Source: Flavobacteriales bacterium (lineage in GTDB: Bacteria; Bacteroidota; Bacteroidia; JANQJC01). From it: a stretch of 64,000 nt of DNA. Shown in pieces: positions 7,745 through 15,615 of this stretch. Below the pieces are notes generated by a model. That model made no database searches, was not told where the DNA came from, and was given only the letters and a program-made list of their open reading frames with translations. The stretch lies in the NCBI GenBank assembly GCA_028281825.1, contig JANQJC010000105.1, forward strand, positions 62,001 through 126,000, read 5' to 3'. Position numbers and translations under genes: made by a program. Every line of letters begins with the position of its first letter. Position 1 is the stretch's first letter.

Positions 7745-7776
7745 GGAAAAAGAAGATATATCTTACTTCTTTTTCC
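7745..7776. repeat. Perfect 11-bp inverted repeat between tRNA-Leu and tig
   Basis: GGAAAAAGAAG, a 10-nt loop (atatatctta), then CTTCTTTTTCC; the arms are perfectly complementary. It lies just upstream of the tig -7 box. On either strand it would make an A/T-rich hairpin without a following T-run, so it is not a classic terminator. It could be an operator or an mRNA processing/attenuation hairpin between the tRNA and the operon. Confidence 0.6.
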
Positions 7777-7916
7777 AACAACAAACCTCTAAGTCCAATT
7801 TGAAAATTAAAGTGTAGAAATTCCCAAAGTTTGAAAGATGTATGTAGTATTTCTCTAATGCTATAGAGCATGCTTTTCAAAACTCAATATGGGAACCTTA
7901 CTATGAATTAAAAAAG

Positions 7917-7998
7917 TGCGGGCGGAGGGACTCGAACCCCCACGCCTCACGGCACTAGATCCTAAGTCTAGCGCGTCTACCAATTTCGCCACGCCCGC
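7917..7998 (-). tRNA. tRNA-Leu (anticodon TAG)
   Basis: On the minus strand the sequence begins GCGGGCGTGGCGAAATTGG and ends in TCCGCCCGCA. The 7-bp acceptor stem GCGGGCG/CGCCCGC pairs perfectly, with discriminator A, as expected for leucine. The anticodon stem-loop gives loop CTTAGGA, anticodon TAG (reads CUN codons). A long variable arm (tgccgtgaggcg) is typical of a class II tRNA. The T-loop GGTTCGAGTCC is present. CCA is not encoded. The minus-strand promoter box at 8027..8019 lies 21 nt upstream. Confidence 0.97.
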
Positions 7999-8018
7999 GG
8001 ACTTTTTTCAAAGAGGCT

Positions 8019-8027
8019 GCAAAGATA
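8019..8027 (-). promoter_or_regulatory. -7 box (TATCTTTGC) for tRNA-Leu
   Basis: TATCTTTGC on the minus strand is a perfect TAnnTTTGC, 21 nt upstream of the mature tRNA 5' end. Confidence 0.6.
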
Positions 8028-8167
8028 TCTTTTTTTAATTCATATTGAACATGTTGAAAGAAAAAGGTTAAATATTTTTGAGGCTTAAATATGACATATA
8101 AGTCATTTGCCGTATTGACAGAAATCAATCAATTATAAACCTTTGTAAACAAAAAAATTTAACTTTT

Positions 8168-9457
8168 ATGAAGCACATTTTATTTTCAATCAGCTTTTTT
8201 TTAAGCACAGTAATTACCTTCAGTCAAGGATGGCAAGCTACAAACCTTACTAATGTCAACTACCTATCTATTGGTGAATTGGAGACCTTTAATGGTGAAT
8301 TGTATGCCACCATATTTAATGGCCTAAACTCTACAGTCCATAAATTAGATGCAGGCAACACCTCTTGGACCCAAATATCTGTAGCAGGAGTTACTGGCAA
8401 CCCTTCATATATGAAGCAGGCAACCAGCAAATTCTATATGGGAACTGTGGGCTTGATAGAATCTAACTTGTATGAATCTACTGATGGCATCAACTACACT
8501 TTGGCAGACACTACAGGTTTACCTCAAGAAACAGGAGGTTTTTCACGTATGTATGGACTTGAATATTTCAATGGGTATTTGATGCTCAATCTGGGTTCAG
8601 CAGGCTATTGGCTGAAAAACGATAATCAAAATAATTGGTATCATATCAATACCCCAACTGCTTTGAATGGTGGTGTTGACCCAGTGGCCTACATGAATGG
8701 AAAGCTCTACGCTTTTGATAACTCTGGAAATATTGCCTTTTACGTTTCAGACGATTACGGTTCTAATTGGACAACGGTGACTACTGACCTTCCATCTGGT
8801 TTTAATGCCAATAAATTAGTCTCTAATAACGGAGGAAGATTATTTGTTGACGGGACTTGGGGAAGTAGTGATTATGGCTTGTTCTATTCTGACAATGAAG
8901 GGGTAAACTGGACTCAACTGGATATCTCTTCGTTTATTACTACTGACTATAATGGCGGGCAGCAAACTATCACTGCTCTATACGCTGATGGGCAAACCCT
9001 ATATTTCTCTCTTGAAAACGACCAATCTTTCTCAGCACCCAATATTGTGGGAACATCCACTGGAATACAAAACCTAGCAGAAGATACTGTAGGCTTACCA
9101 ATTAATGCTTCAGGAGCAGTAAATGGACTTTATTTCACCCAATATCAGGGGCAATTGGCAATGTCACTTAATGTTATTGATGTGTATCTAAGGGGCTTAA
9201 GCACTACTATCAATGAAAGTGTCTCAAAACCAGACATAAATTTGTTCCCCAATCCAGTAAATGACATATTAACTATTAGTTCTAATGATGCGGAGCCAGA
9301 AAGCATTGATGTTGTAAATTCCCTGGGTCAGATTGTGATTTCAGAGGGTTTCTTCACCAACAAACTTGATGTGAGTGATTTGAATGTAGGGATATACTTT
9401 ATTCGCTTCAACTCTGGCAATAAAGTCTTAAATACTAAAAGGTTTGTAAAGAAATAA
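8168..9457 (+). CDS. Secreted Asp-box protein with T9SS type A sorting domain
   Basis: A 429-aa protein with an N-terminal signal peptide (about residues 1-19, cleavage after FSQ). The middle contains Asp-box (BNR-like) turns such as SDDYGSNWTTV, SDNEGVNWTQL and STDGINYT, which form a beta-propeller like that of sialidases and photosystem II stability factors. The C-terminal 70 residues are a T9SS type A sorting domain (NLFPNPVNDILTI ... LDVSDLNVGIYFIRF ... KRFVKK), which directs export through the type IX system. No catalytic residues of a sialidase are recognisable, so it is probably a binding or surface protein. It is a single gene, closed by a strong terminator at 9482-9509. Confidence 0.85.
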   Translation: MKHILFSISFFLSTVITFSQGWQATNLTNVNYLSIGELETFNGELYATIFNGLNSTVHKLDAGNTSWTQISVAGVTGNPSYMKQATSKFYMGTVGLIESNLYESTDGINYTLADTTGLPQETGGFSRMYGLEYFNGYLMLNLGSAGYWLKNDNQNNWYHINTPTALNGGVDPVAYMNGKLYAFDNSGNIAFYVSDDYGSNWTTVTTDLPSGFNANKLVSNNGGRLFVDGTWGSSDYGLFYSDNEGVNWTQLDISSFITTDYNGGQQTITALYADGQTLYFSLENDQSFSAPNIVGTSTGIQNLAEDTVGLPINASGAVNGLYFTQYQGQLAMSLNVIDVYLRGLSTTINESVSKPDINLFPNPVNDILTISSNDAEPESIDVVNSLGQIVISEGFFTNKLDVSDLNVGIYFIRFNSGNKVLNTKRFVKK

Positions 9458-9481
9458 TCACTTTAATTTTATTTTGAGAAT

Positions 9482-9509
9482 GGGTGTGAACTACGTCACA
9501 CCCTTTTTT
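9482..9509 (+). terminator. Rho-independent terminator after the Asp-box protein
   Basis: GGGTGTGA, loop actacg, TCACACCC, then six T. The 8-bp stem is perfect. Confidence 0.9.
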
Positions 9510-9532
9510 GTTAACTAGCTTTATGGTCTGAG

Positions 9533-9562
9533 TTGGCTCGCTGAATTAATCCTTTAAATTTG
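9533..9562 (+). promoter_or_regulatory. Promoter for the flavin reductase-like gene
   Basis: TTG (9533-9535), 19-nt spacer, TAAATTTG (9555-9562): full Bacteroidota consensus, 19 nt before the ATG at 9582. Confidence 0.65.
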
Positions 9563-9581
9563 TCACCATTAGTGTAGAGAT

Positions 9582-10469
9582 ATGAAAATAGATCCAAAAG
9601 AAGTTTCAACAGGAGAGTTGCATGGTTATCTTTTGAGTGCCGTTGCTCCTAGGCCAATTGCATTCGCAAGTACAATTGATAAAGAAGGCAACCCGAACTT
9701 AAGCCCTTTTAGCTTTTTCAATGTTTTTAGTGCCAATCCACCCATAGCTATCTTTTCACCTGCCCGCCGTGGGAGAGATAATACAACCAAAGACACCTAC
9801 CATAACGTGCTGGAAGTAAATGAAGTAGTTATCAATATTGTAAACTACGACATAGTTGAGCAAATGAACCTTTCCAGCGTTGAATATGCCAGTGACATAA
9901 ACGAATTTGTAAAAGTAGGATTGACACCAATTACTTCTGAGTTGGTCAGGCCATTTAGGGTAAAAGAGTCGCCTGTGCAACTTGAGTGCAAAGTAAGGCA
10001 AGTAATACCGCTTAGTAACTCTGGCGGTGCAGGCAACTTAGTGATTTGTGAAATTCTGCTGATGCATATCAATGATAATGTGTTGGATGATAACGGTAAA
10101 ATAGATGCTCAAAAAATAGATTTGGTATCTCGCATGGGAGGCAACTTATACTGCCGTGCTTCAGGCGATGCAGTATTTGAAGTAAGAAAGCCTGGATTAA
10201 CCCTAGGAATTGGAGTAGATAATTTACCAGAGAACATTCGCAATAGTGATATACTTACCGGCAATGATTTAGGCAAGTTAGGCTTGATTGAAAAGTTACC
10301 AGAAGCTGCTGAAATTGAAGCATTCAAGGAAACTGAAATTGCAAAATCCGTTTTGGACAATAATAACGCCAATGAATTGCAAAAACTTATACACCAAAAA
10401 GCCCATGAGTTATTGGATACAGGAAATGTAGAAGATGCCTGGAAGTTACTTTTGGTAAATCAAGCATAG
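9582..10469 (+). CDS. Flavin reductase family protein (FMN-binding split barrel)
   Basis: The N-terminal 190 residues match the flavin reductase-like domain, with the FMN-contact segments AVAPRPIAFASTID and NLSPFSFFNVFSANPPIAIFSP. Members bind FMN and reduce flavins or act as short-chain flavoproteins; the specific partner here is unknown. A C-terminal extension of about 100 residues, partly helical, goes beyond the minimal domain; many Bacteroidota homologues are similarly long. Cytoplasmic, with no signal peptide. The THUMP methyltransferase gene starts 12 nt after its stop, so the two are probably co-transcribed. Confidence 0.85.
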   Translation: MKIDPKEVSTGELHGYLLSAVAPRPIAFASTIDKEGNPNLSPFSFFNVFSANPPIAIFSPARRGRDNTTKDTYHNVLEVNEVVINIVNYDIVEQMNLSSVEYASDINEFVKVGLTPITSELVRPFRVKESPVQLECKVRQVIPLSNSGGAGNLVICEILLMHINDNVLDDNGKIDAQKIDLVSRMGGNLYCRASGDAVFEVRKPGLTLGIGVDNLPENIRNSDILTGNDLGKLGLIEKLPEAAEIEAFKETEIAKSVLDNNNANELQKLIHQKAHELLDTGNVEDAWKLLLVNQA

Positions 10470-10481
10470 CTCATCCTATAA

Positions 10482-11645
10482 ATGATACGCCCCAACCAAA
10501 TCATGCAACTCACCGCCAAAACAATGGCAGGATTAGAGGGCGTTTTAGCGGATGAACTTAAAAGCATAGGCGCAACTGATATCGAGCAAGGTGTTAGGGC
10601 AGTTACCTTTAGTGGGGATTTAGAATTGCTCTACAAAGCAAACTTACAACTAAGGACAGCATTAAAGATACTTGCTCCCATAGAAACCTTTACTGCAAAG
10701 AATGAAAGTCAGCTTTATGCTAATATCAAGAAGATAAACTGGAGGGAACATTTCAATCTGGAACGGACCTTTGCGATTGAAAGCACTGTTAATTCAAGCA
10801 TTTTTACTCATAGTAACTATGTAGCGCTTAAATCTAAAGATGCTATTGTTGACCAGTTTAGGGATTATTTTGGCCGCAGGCCCAGTATTGATAAAGATGA
10901 ACCTGACTTTCTCATTAACATACGTTGTAGTGAAGACACTTTCACTGTTTCCTTGGATAGCTCTGGCGACTCCCTGCATAAGCGTGGGTACAGGGTTGGT
11001 GAAGTAAGGGCTCCAATCAATGAGGTACTCGCTGCCGGAATGATTTACTTGAGCGGCTGGGATAAAAAAACTGACTTCGTAGACCCCATGTGTGGGTCTG
11101 GTACCATAGCCATTGAAGCAGGCTTGATGGCTCGAAATATGCCACCAGGTATTTATAGGGAAAGGTTCACTTTTCAAAAATGGAAAAGTTACGATGCAAA
11201 GCTATGGGAGAAGGTAGTGAGTGAAGCTAAAGAAAACATATTACCAACCAGCGAAGAACCTTTTATTTATGCTAACGATATTTCAAGGGAAGTAACGAGA
11301 GCGACTAAATATAATATACTACAAGCTGATTTGGAAAAAGACATTCTCCTTTCCTGCTCTGACTTTCGGGAATACATCCCTCCCAGCCCACCAGGATTAC
11401 TGATGATGAATCCGCCCTATGGTGAAAGGCTTAACCCTGAAGACTTTGATACCCTATATGGAGAAATCGGGGATACCTTTAAACAGCATTATGCGGGGTA
11501 TAACTGCTGGCTCATCACATCAAACCTGGATGCTTTAAAAACCGTTGGTTTAAAAACTTCAAGGAGAATACAACTCTATAATGGTAAGCTGGAGTGTAAG
11601 TTCGTGAAATACGAAATGTATCAAGGCAGTAAAAAAGGTGGTTAA
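10482..11645 (+). CDS. THUMP-domain 23S rRNA guanine-N2 methyltransferase (RlmL-N-terminal type)
   Basis: A class I SAM-dependent RNA methyltransferase of the UPF0020/YcbY-N family, which in E. coli makes m2G2445 of 23S rRNA. Residues about 10-170 form the N-terminal ferredoxin-like and THUMP domains. The SAM-binding motif is DPMCGSGTIAIEAGLMA (about residues 204-220) and the catalytic motif is MNPPYGERL (about 307-315). At 387 aa it equals the stand-alone N-terminal half of E. coli RlmL; the RlmK half is absent, as is normal here. The internal ATG at 10503 (MQLTAKT) is an equally likely start. Its stop codon abuts the convergent hydrolase stop. Confidence 0.92.
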   Translation: MIRPNQIMQLTAKTMAGLEGVLADELKSIGATDIEQGVRAVTFSGDLELLYKANLQLRTALKILAPIETFTAKNESQLYANIKKINWREHFNLERTFAIESTVNSSIFTHSNYVALKSKDAIVDQFRDYFGRRPSIDKDEPDFLINIRCSEDTFTVSLDSSGDSLHKRGYRVGEVRAPINEVLAAGMIYLSGWDKKTDFVDPMCGSGTIAIEAGLMARNMPPGIYRERFTFQKWKSYDAKLWEKVVSEAKENILPTSEEPFIYANDISREVTRATKYNILQADLEKDILLSCSDFREYIPPSPPGLLMMNPPYGERLNPEDFDTLYGEIGDTFKQHYAGYNCWLITSNLDALKTVGLKTSRRIQLYNGKLECKFVKYEMYQGSKKGG

Positions 11646-12488
11646 CTACTTCTTAAGAAACTCAATTGTTGCATTCACAGCTATTTGGGTATGTTGTGGC
11701 AATCGCTCTTTCAAGAATGGATGCTTACCACCAAAAGTATGATTGGCCCCTTCAATTTCTATCAATTTGCCGTCCTTAGCGGCATCAGCTAGTATTTTAG
11801 CCTCCAAAAAAGGTACTGTTTCATCCCTCGTCCCATGCACCACCAATAGTGGAACATTGAGTTTGCCGGCAGCTTTCTCTACATCATACCTGTCTTTTTG
11901 TACTTCGTAGTCTTCAAATATTTGATAATACATAGGCATATCCTGCCCAGTTCTTGCATTCGGGATATACGTTACCCCATCTTTTTTCCACTTTTTCAAG
12001 GCCTTAACATCAAGCCTTGTTCCAATAAAACTCACGGCACCCCAGGTGGCTACTTTCTTTATTCTTTTATCCTCACTGGCTTTCACAATTACCATAGCTC
12101 CCCCTCGGCTGTGGCCCAAGAGGTTAATATCATTCTCGTCAAACTCACCAGAAGGCAATAGAATTCCATTGAGCAACTCCTCTATTACCTTATCAATGTC
12201 ATCTTGCTCTTTGGTATAATTGTTATTGCCAAAAGCTTCAAGGTCAGCAAACTCGGTAGGCTTTTTTACTGTGGTGCCATTATAAGAGAAATTAAACTTG
12301 ATGAACACAAAACCTTTATTGGCAAAATGAGATGCAATCCTATTGAAATGTCCCCAATCTTTAAAGCCCTTAAAGCCATGGGCAAAAATTACTACTGGCT
12401 TCTTTTTAGTATTCTTGGTGTAGTAGATATCTAGTAATATCTCTCTGCCATGCTTCCCTTGAATTACCCTATTTTTATCGGTCACCAT
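11646..12488 (-). CDS. Alpha/beta hydrolase (dienelactone hydrolase-like)
   Basis: A 280-aa serine hydrolase. The nucleophile elbow GHSRGG (about residues 147-152), an early oxyanion HGFKGFKDW segment, an Asp in HGTRDETVP and a His in EGANHTFGG complete the Ser-Asp-His triad. No signal peptide, so it should be cytoplasmic. Substrate unknown; the layout resembles the dienelactone hydrolase/acyl-peptidase-like branch, and esterase or peptidase activity cannot be told apart by eye. It converges with the THUMP methyltransferase with zero spacing and diverges from the DUF922-like gene. Confidence 0.85.
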   Translation of the reverse strand: MVTDKNRVIQGKHGREILLDIYYTKNTKKKPVVIFAHGFKGFKDWGHFNRIASHFANKGFVFIKFNFSYNGTTVKKPTEFADLEAFGNNNYTKEQDDIDKVIEELLNGILLPSGEFDENDINLLGHSRGGAMVIVKASEDKRIKKVATWGAVSFIGTRLDVKALKKWKKDGVTYIPNARTGQDMPMYYQIFEDYEVQKDRYDVEKAAGKLNVPLLVVHGTRDETVPFLEAKILADAAKDGKLIEIEGANHTFGGKHPFLKERLPQHTQIAVNATIEFLKK

Positions 12489-12553
12489 AAATCCGAATTG
12501 GATATTTTAATAATTACTACAAGCCTTCGCACGCTAACTAATCCAATAAGTTT

Positions 12554-12561
12554 TAACTTTG
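12554..12561 (+). promoter_or_regulatory. -7 box (TAACTTTG) for the DUF922-like gene
   Basis: TAACTTTG matches TAnnTTTG and lies about 50 nt before the chosen ATG at 12612. No good -33 TTG is seen. Confidence 0.4.
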
Positions 12562-12611
12562 AGACAATGGTAATCAAATTTTAAGTGAAGGTGAAATTAT
12601 TAAGAAAAAAT

Positions 12612-13160
12612 ATGTGGAATAAACTAGTATTAGTGCTGCTGATAGGTATAGCTTCTGTTCAATATGGTTACGCGCAAAAAGACAGTCAAATTCAATGGAG
12701 CGAAGACTACCAATTGCAGTGGAGTGATTTTAAATCGTTACCGGATAAATCAACCAACCTAAAAGCCATGACAAGCTCTGGTATTAATTTCGGCATACAA
12801 TGTATTGAGGGACAATTAGATTTAGAAATTGGGTGCTATTTTGATAAGTATCAGTCATGGGTTAAAGAAGGTCCAAGCGATGAGTTGCTGGAGCATGAAA
12901 GGCTGCACTTTGACATTACCGAGCTATATACCAGAAAACTTATAAAGAAACTTGTAGCCCTCAAAGACCCATGCGGAAGGGATTTAGAAAAAATGCAACA
13001 AATCTACAATGAGAACTTTGAAGAGTATGATGCCTATCAAAACCGGTACGACAAAGAAACCAAGCACAGTATCGATACCGAAAAGCAAAAATATTGGGAG
13101 GAGTTAGTTGCACAAGAATTGGAAAGGTATAAGCCCTGGAGTTCAGAGCTATGGAGATAG
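12612..13160 (+). CDS. Secreted DUF922-like putative zinc protease
   Basis: A 182-aa exported protein. From the ATG at 12612 it has a compact signal peptide (MWNKLVLVLLIGIASVQYGYA/Q); the ORF track starts nine codons earlier at a GTG, which is less convincing. Near mid-protein LEHERLHFDITELYTRKL contains HExxH (HERLH), the zinc-binding motif of metallopeptidases. The overall pattern (W-x-D-F segments early, HExxH, then a helical region) resembles DUF922, described as predicted secreted Zn-dependent proteases. Two cysteine pairs may form disulfides. Activity is a prediction only. It stands alone between a divergent hydrolase and the paa operon. Confidence 0.7.
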   Translation: MWNKLVLVLLIGIASVQYGYAQKDSQIQWSEDYQLQWSDFKSLPDKSTNLKAMTSSGINFGIQCIEGQLDLEIGCYFDKYQSWVKEGPSDELLEHERLHFDITELYTRKLIKKLVALKDPCGRDLEKMQQIYNENFEEYDAYQNRYDKETKHSIDTEKQKYWEELVAQELERYKPWSSELWR

Positions 13161-13173
13161 TATCTATCACCAC

Positions 13174-13204
13174 TTGATACTAAATTGAATAAATCCTAAT
13201 TTCG
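13174..13204 (+). promoter_or_regulatory. Promoter for paaGHIJ
   Basis: TTG (13174-13176), 20-nt spacer, TAATTTCG (13197-13204), one mismatch from TAnnTTTG. It lies 21 nt upstream of the paaG ATG. The same TAATTTCGACG string occurs on the minus strand just before dinB. Confidence 0.45.
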
Positions 13205-13224
13205 ACGAACCCAAAACTGGAAAA

Positions 13225-14013
13225 ATGAGCCAATACATTCAATTTGAAATAGATAGTGGTGTTGCCCGAATTACTTTAAACAATCCTGATAAGCTCAACA
13301 GCTTTAACCGGGATATGGCAACGGAACTACAGAACCTTTTAAACGATTGTAAGACAAATAACGAGATAAGGGCCGTGTTGCTAACAGGTGCAGGAAGGGC
13401 TTTTTGTGCAGGGCAAGACTTAGCTGAAGTAATCCCGGGCAAAGGAGAGCCACCAAAAGATTTAGGGCAAACCGTCAACTTTACTTACAACCCTATAGTT
13501 ATTAAAATCAGGGAACTGGAAAAGCCTGTAATCTGCGCAGTGAATGGAGTAGCAGCAGGCGCCGGGGCAAACATAGCCATGGCCTGTGATATTGCACTGG
13601 CTGGGCAATCAGCTTCTTTTATCCAATCATTCCGAAATATAGGTTTGATACCAGATAGCGGAGGCACCTTCTTTTTACCGAGAGTAGTAGGTTTACAAAG
13701 AGCAACAGCAATGATGTTTTTAGGTAAAAAAATCAAAGCTGAACAAGCTCAACAGTTTGGTATGGTATGGAAAGTGTGCGAAGACGAAAAGCTAATTGAT
13801 GAAGCATTTACAATGGCAAAAGAACTCGCCTCCTTACCTACTAAAGGCTTTGGCTTAACCAAACGCGGATTAAATAAATCTTTCTTCAACAATCTTCATC
13901 AACAACTTAGCCTTGAAGAAGAACTGCAGAAAGAAGCTGGTTACACCTATGATTATACTGAAGGTGTAAACGCATTTTTAGAGAAAAGAAAACCTGAATT
14001 TAAAGGAGAATAA
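13225..14013 (+). CDS. paaG: 1,2-epoxyphenylacetyl-CoA isomerase-type enoyl-CoA hydratase PaaG
   Basis: Crotonase-fold enzyme that in the phenylacetate pathway converts ring-1,2-epoxyphenylacetyl-CoA to the oxepin form and later acts as a hydratase/isomerase. At 262 aa it has family length. The CoA-binding/oxyanion-hole segments AGRAFCAGQDL and NGVAAGAGANIAMACD are present. The RNIGLIPDSGGTFFLPR segment carries an Asp rather than the usual hydratase Glu, which fits PaaG. It is the first gene of a four-gene run whose members match PaaG, PaaH, PaaI and PaaJ in order; that context strongly supports the name. The paaH ATG follows the stop with no gap. Confidence 0.9.
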   Translation: MSQYIQFEIDSGVARITLNNPDKLNSFNRDMATELQNLLNDCKTNNEIRAVLLTGAGRAFCAGQDLAEVIPGKGEPPKDLGQTVNFTYNPIVIKIRELEKPVICAVNGVAAGAGANIAMACDIALAGQSASFIQSFRNIGLIPDSGGTFFLPRVVGLQRATAMMFLGKKIKAEQAQQFGMVWKVCEDEKLIDEAFTMAKELASLPTKGFGLTKRGLNKSFFNNLHQQLSLEEELQKEAGYTYDYTEGVNAFLEKRKPEFKGE

Positions 14014-15183
14014 ATGTCTGAAGATAAATTGGTTATAGGTGTTATAGGCTCTGGTACTATGGGTGCTGGTATTGTACAAGTAGCCGCTACATCAGGTCAT
14101 AGGGTTCTATTGCATGATAATAATAAGGAGGCACTATCTTTTGCTATGGATGGTATCGAAAAGATATTAAATCGGCTAGTAGAAAAAGAAAGAATGCAGG
14201 AAAGTGAAGCCAAAGATGCCTTTGCCCGCATCCATCCTATTGAAGAGATAACAGATTTTCATGAATGTGGATTAATCATTGAGGCCATTGTAGAAAATTT
14301 GGAGGTGAAGCAAAACCTCTTTAGCAACTTAGAGGATATAGTTGAAGATGATTGCATTATGGCAACGAATACATCTTCTCTTTCTATCACTTCAATAGCA
14401 GCATCCTGCCAATTAAGCGAAAGAGTGGTTGGTATTCATTTCTTCAACCCTGCTCCATTGATGCCTTTGGTTGAAATAATCCCAGCCATACAAACCTCTC
14501 CAGAAGTGCTGGGGAATTCGAAAAATTTAATTGACTCTTGGGGTAAAACAACTGTTGTAGCCAAGGATACACCAGGCTTTATAGTCAACCGTGTTGCCCG
14601 CCCGTTTTATGGTGAAGCACTGCGCATTTACGATGAAGGTATGGCTGACATCCCCACAATAGATTGGGCAATGAAAGAGCTAGGAGGCTTTAGGATGGGG
14701 CCATTTACCCTAATGGATTATATTGGCAATGACATCAACTATGCCGTAACTGAAACCGTATTCAAAGAGTTTTTCTACGACCCAAGGTATAAGCCTTCCT
14801 TCACTCAAAAGCGCATGGTGGAAGCCCAAAGACTTGGAAAAAAAAGTGGCAAAGGGTATTATGATTACAATGATGACGCTGAGCAACCAGAAGCAATAAA
14901 AGATGAAACTCTTGGTAAACAAATACTGAACAGGGTTGTTTCTATGCTGATAAACGAAGCTGTTGACGCTCTTTTCTTAAAGATAGCTACTAAAGAGGAC
15001 TTAGACCTGGCTATGACGAAAGGTGTAAACTATCCAAAAGGCTTACTCAAATGGGCAGATGAAATTGGCCTGGATAATGTTCTATCTAGGCTTGAAGCTT
15101 TGTATGAAGAATATGGTGAAGACAGGTATCGCCCTAGCCCATTGCTGAAAAAGATGGTGGCAAATAATCAAACTTTCTATTGA
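14014..15183 (+). CDS. paaH: 3-hydroxyacyl-CoA dehydrogenase PaaH
   Basis: NAD-dependent oxidation of 3-hydroxyadipyl-CoA to 3-oxoadipyl-CoA in the lower phenylacetate pathway. The Rossmann motif GVIGSGTMGAGI is at the N-terminus. The catalytic HFFNPAPLMPLVE (His with the NPxP motif) and the interdomain AKDTPGFIVNRVARP are intact. Two C-terminal 3HCDH domains follow (about residues 190-280 and 300-385); the 389-aa length reflects this duplicated C-terminus without the long linker of the 500-aa PaaH version. It starts directly after the paaG stop, and its own TGA overlaps the paaI ATG (TGATG). Confidence 0.92.
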   Translation: MSEDKLVIGVIGSGTMGAGIVQVAATSGHRVLLHDNNKEALSFAMDGIEKILNRLVEKERMQESEAKDAFARIHPIEEITDFHECGLIIEAIVENLEVKQNLFSNLEDIVEDDCIMATNTSSLSITSIAASCQLSERVVGIHFFNPAPLMPLVEIIPAIQTSPEVLGNSKNLIDSWGKTTVVAKDTPGFIVNRVARPFYGEALRIYDEGMADIPTIDWAMKELGGFRMGPFTLMDYIGNDINYAVTETVFKEFFYDPRYKPSFTQKRMVEAQRLGKKSGKGYYDYNDDAEQPEAIKDETLGKQILNRVVSMLINEAVDALFLKIATKEDLDLAMTKGVNYPKGLLKWADEIGLDNVLSRLEALYEEYGEDRYRPSPLLKKMVANNQTFY

Positions 15184-15611
15184 TGGATAAGGATGCCCTA
15201 GCCACAAAGGTTGTAAGTCGCATGTACGAAAACGATGCTTTTTCGCAGTGGTTGGGTATAGAGCGTATTGAAGAAAAAACAGGTTACTGCAAACTACAAA
15301 TGACTGTTCGTAAAAAAATGCTGAATGGTTTTAATATTGCACATGGAGGCATTACTTACTCATTGGCCGATAGCGCATTGGCTTTTGCATCTAACAACCA
15401 TGGCAGAAAAGCTGTTTCAATAGAAACATCTATCTCTCATACCGAACAAGTTAAGGAAGGGGATATTTTAACAGCCATTGCTGAAGAAGCAGACTTAGGC
15501 TACAAAATAGCCATCTACAACATTACTATAACCAATCAAGACCATAAGAAGGTAGCCCTCTTTAAAGGTACCGTTTACAGAACTTCAAAAGAGTGGTTTC
15601 CAAATAAGTAA
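15183..15611 (+). CDS. paaI: Hydroxyphenylacetyl-CoA thioesterase PaaI
   Basis: Hot-dog-fold thioesterase that releases CoA from ring-hydroxylated or dead-end phenylacetyl-CoA intermediates and so protects the CoA pool. The signature NIAHGGITYSLADSALAFASN contains the Gly-rich turn and catalytic Asp. At 142 aa it has family length. The ORF track begins with a TTG at 15180; the ATG at 15183, which shares its A with the paaH TGA stop, is the more natural start and implies translational coupling. paaJ starts 4 nt downstream. Confidence 0.9.
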   Translation: MDKDALATKVVSRMYENDAFSQWLGIERIEEKTGYCKLQMTVRKKMLNGFNIAHGGITYSLADSALAFASNNHGRKAVSIETSISHTEQVKEGDILTAIAEEADLGYKIAIYNITITNQDHKKVALFKGTVYRTSKEWFPNK

Positions 15612-15615
15612 GACT

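Noticed and set aside
7745-7776. Inverted repeat as a Rho-independent terminator
   Set aside because: No T-run follows either arm, and the stem is A/T-rich; I list it as a repeat instead.
7671-7880. 69-aa minus-strand ORF between tRNA-Leu and tig
   Set aside because: It spans the inverted repeat and the tig -7 box and has no coding character.
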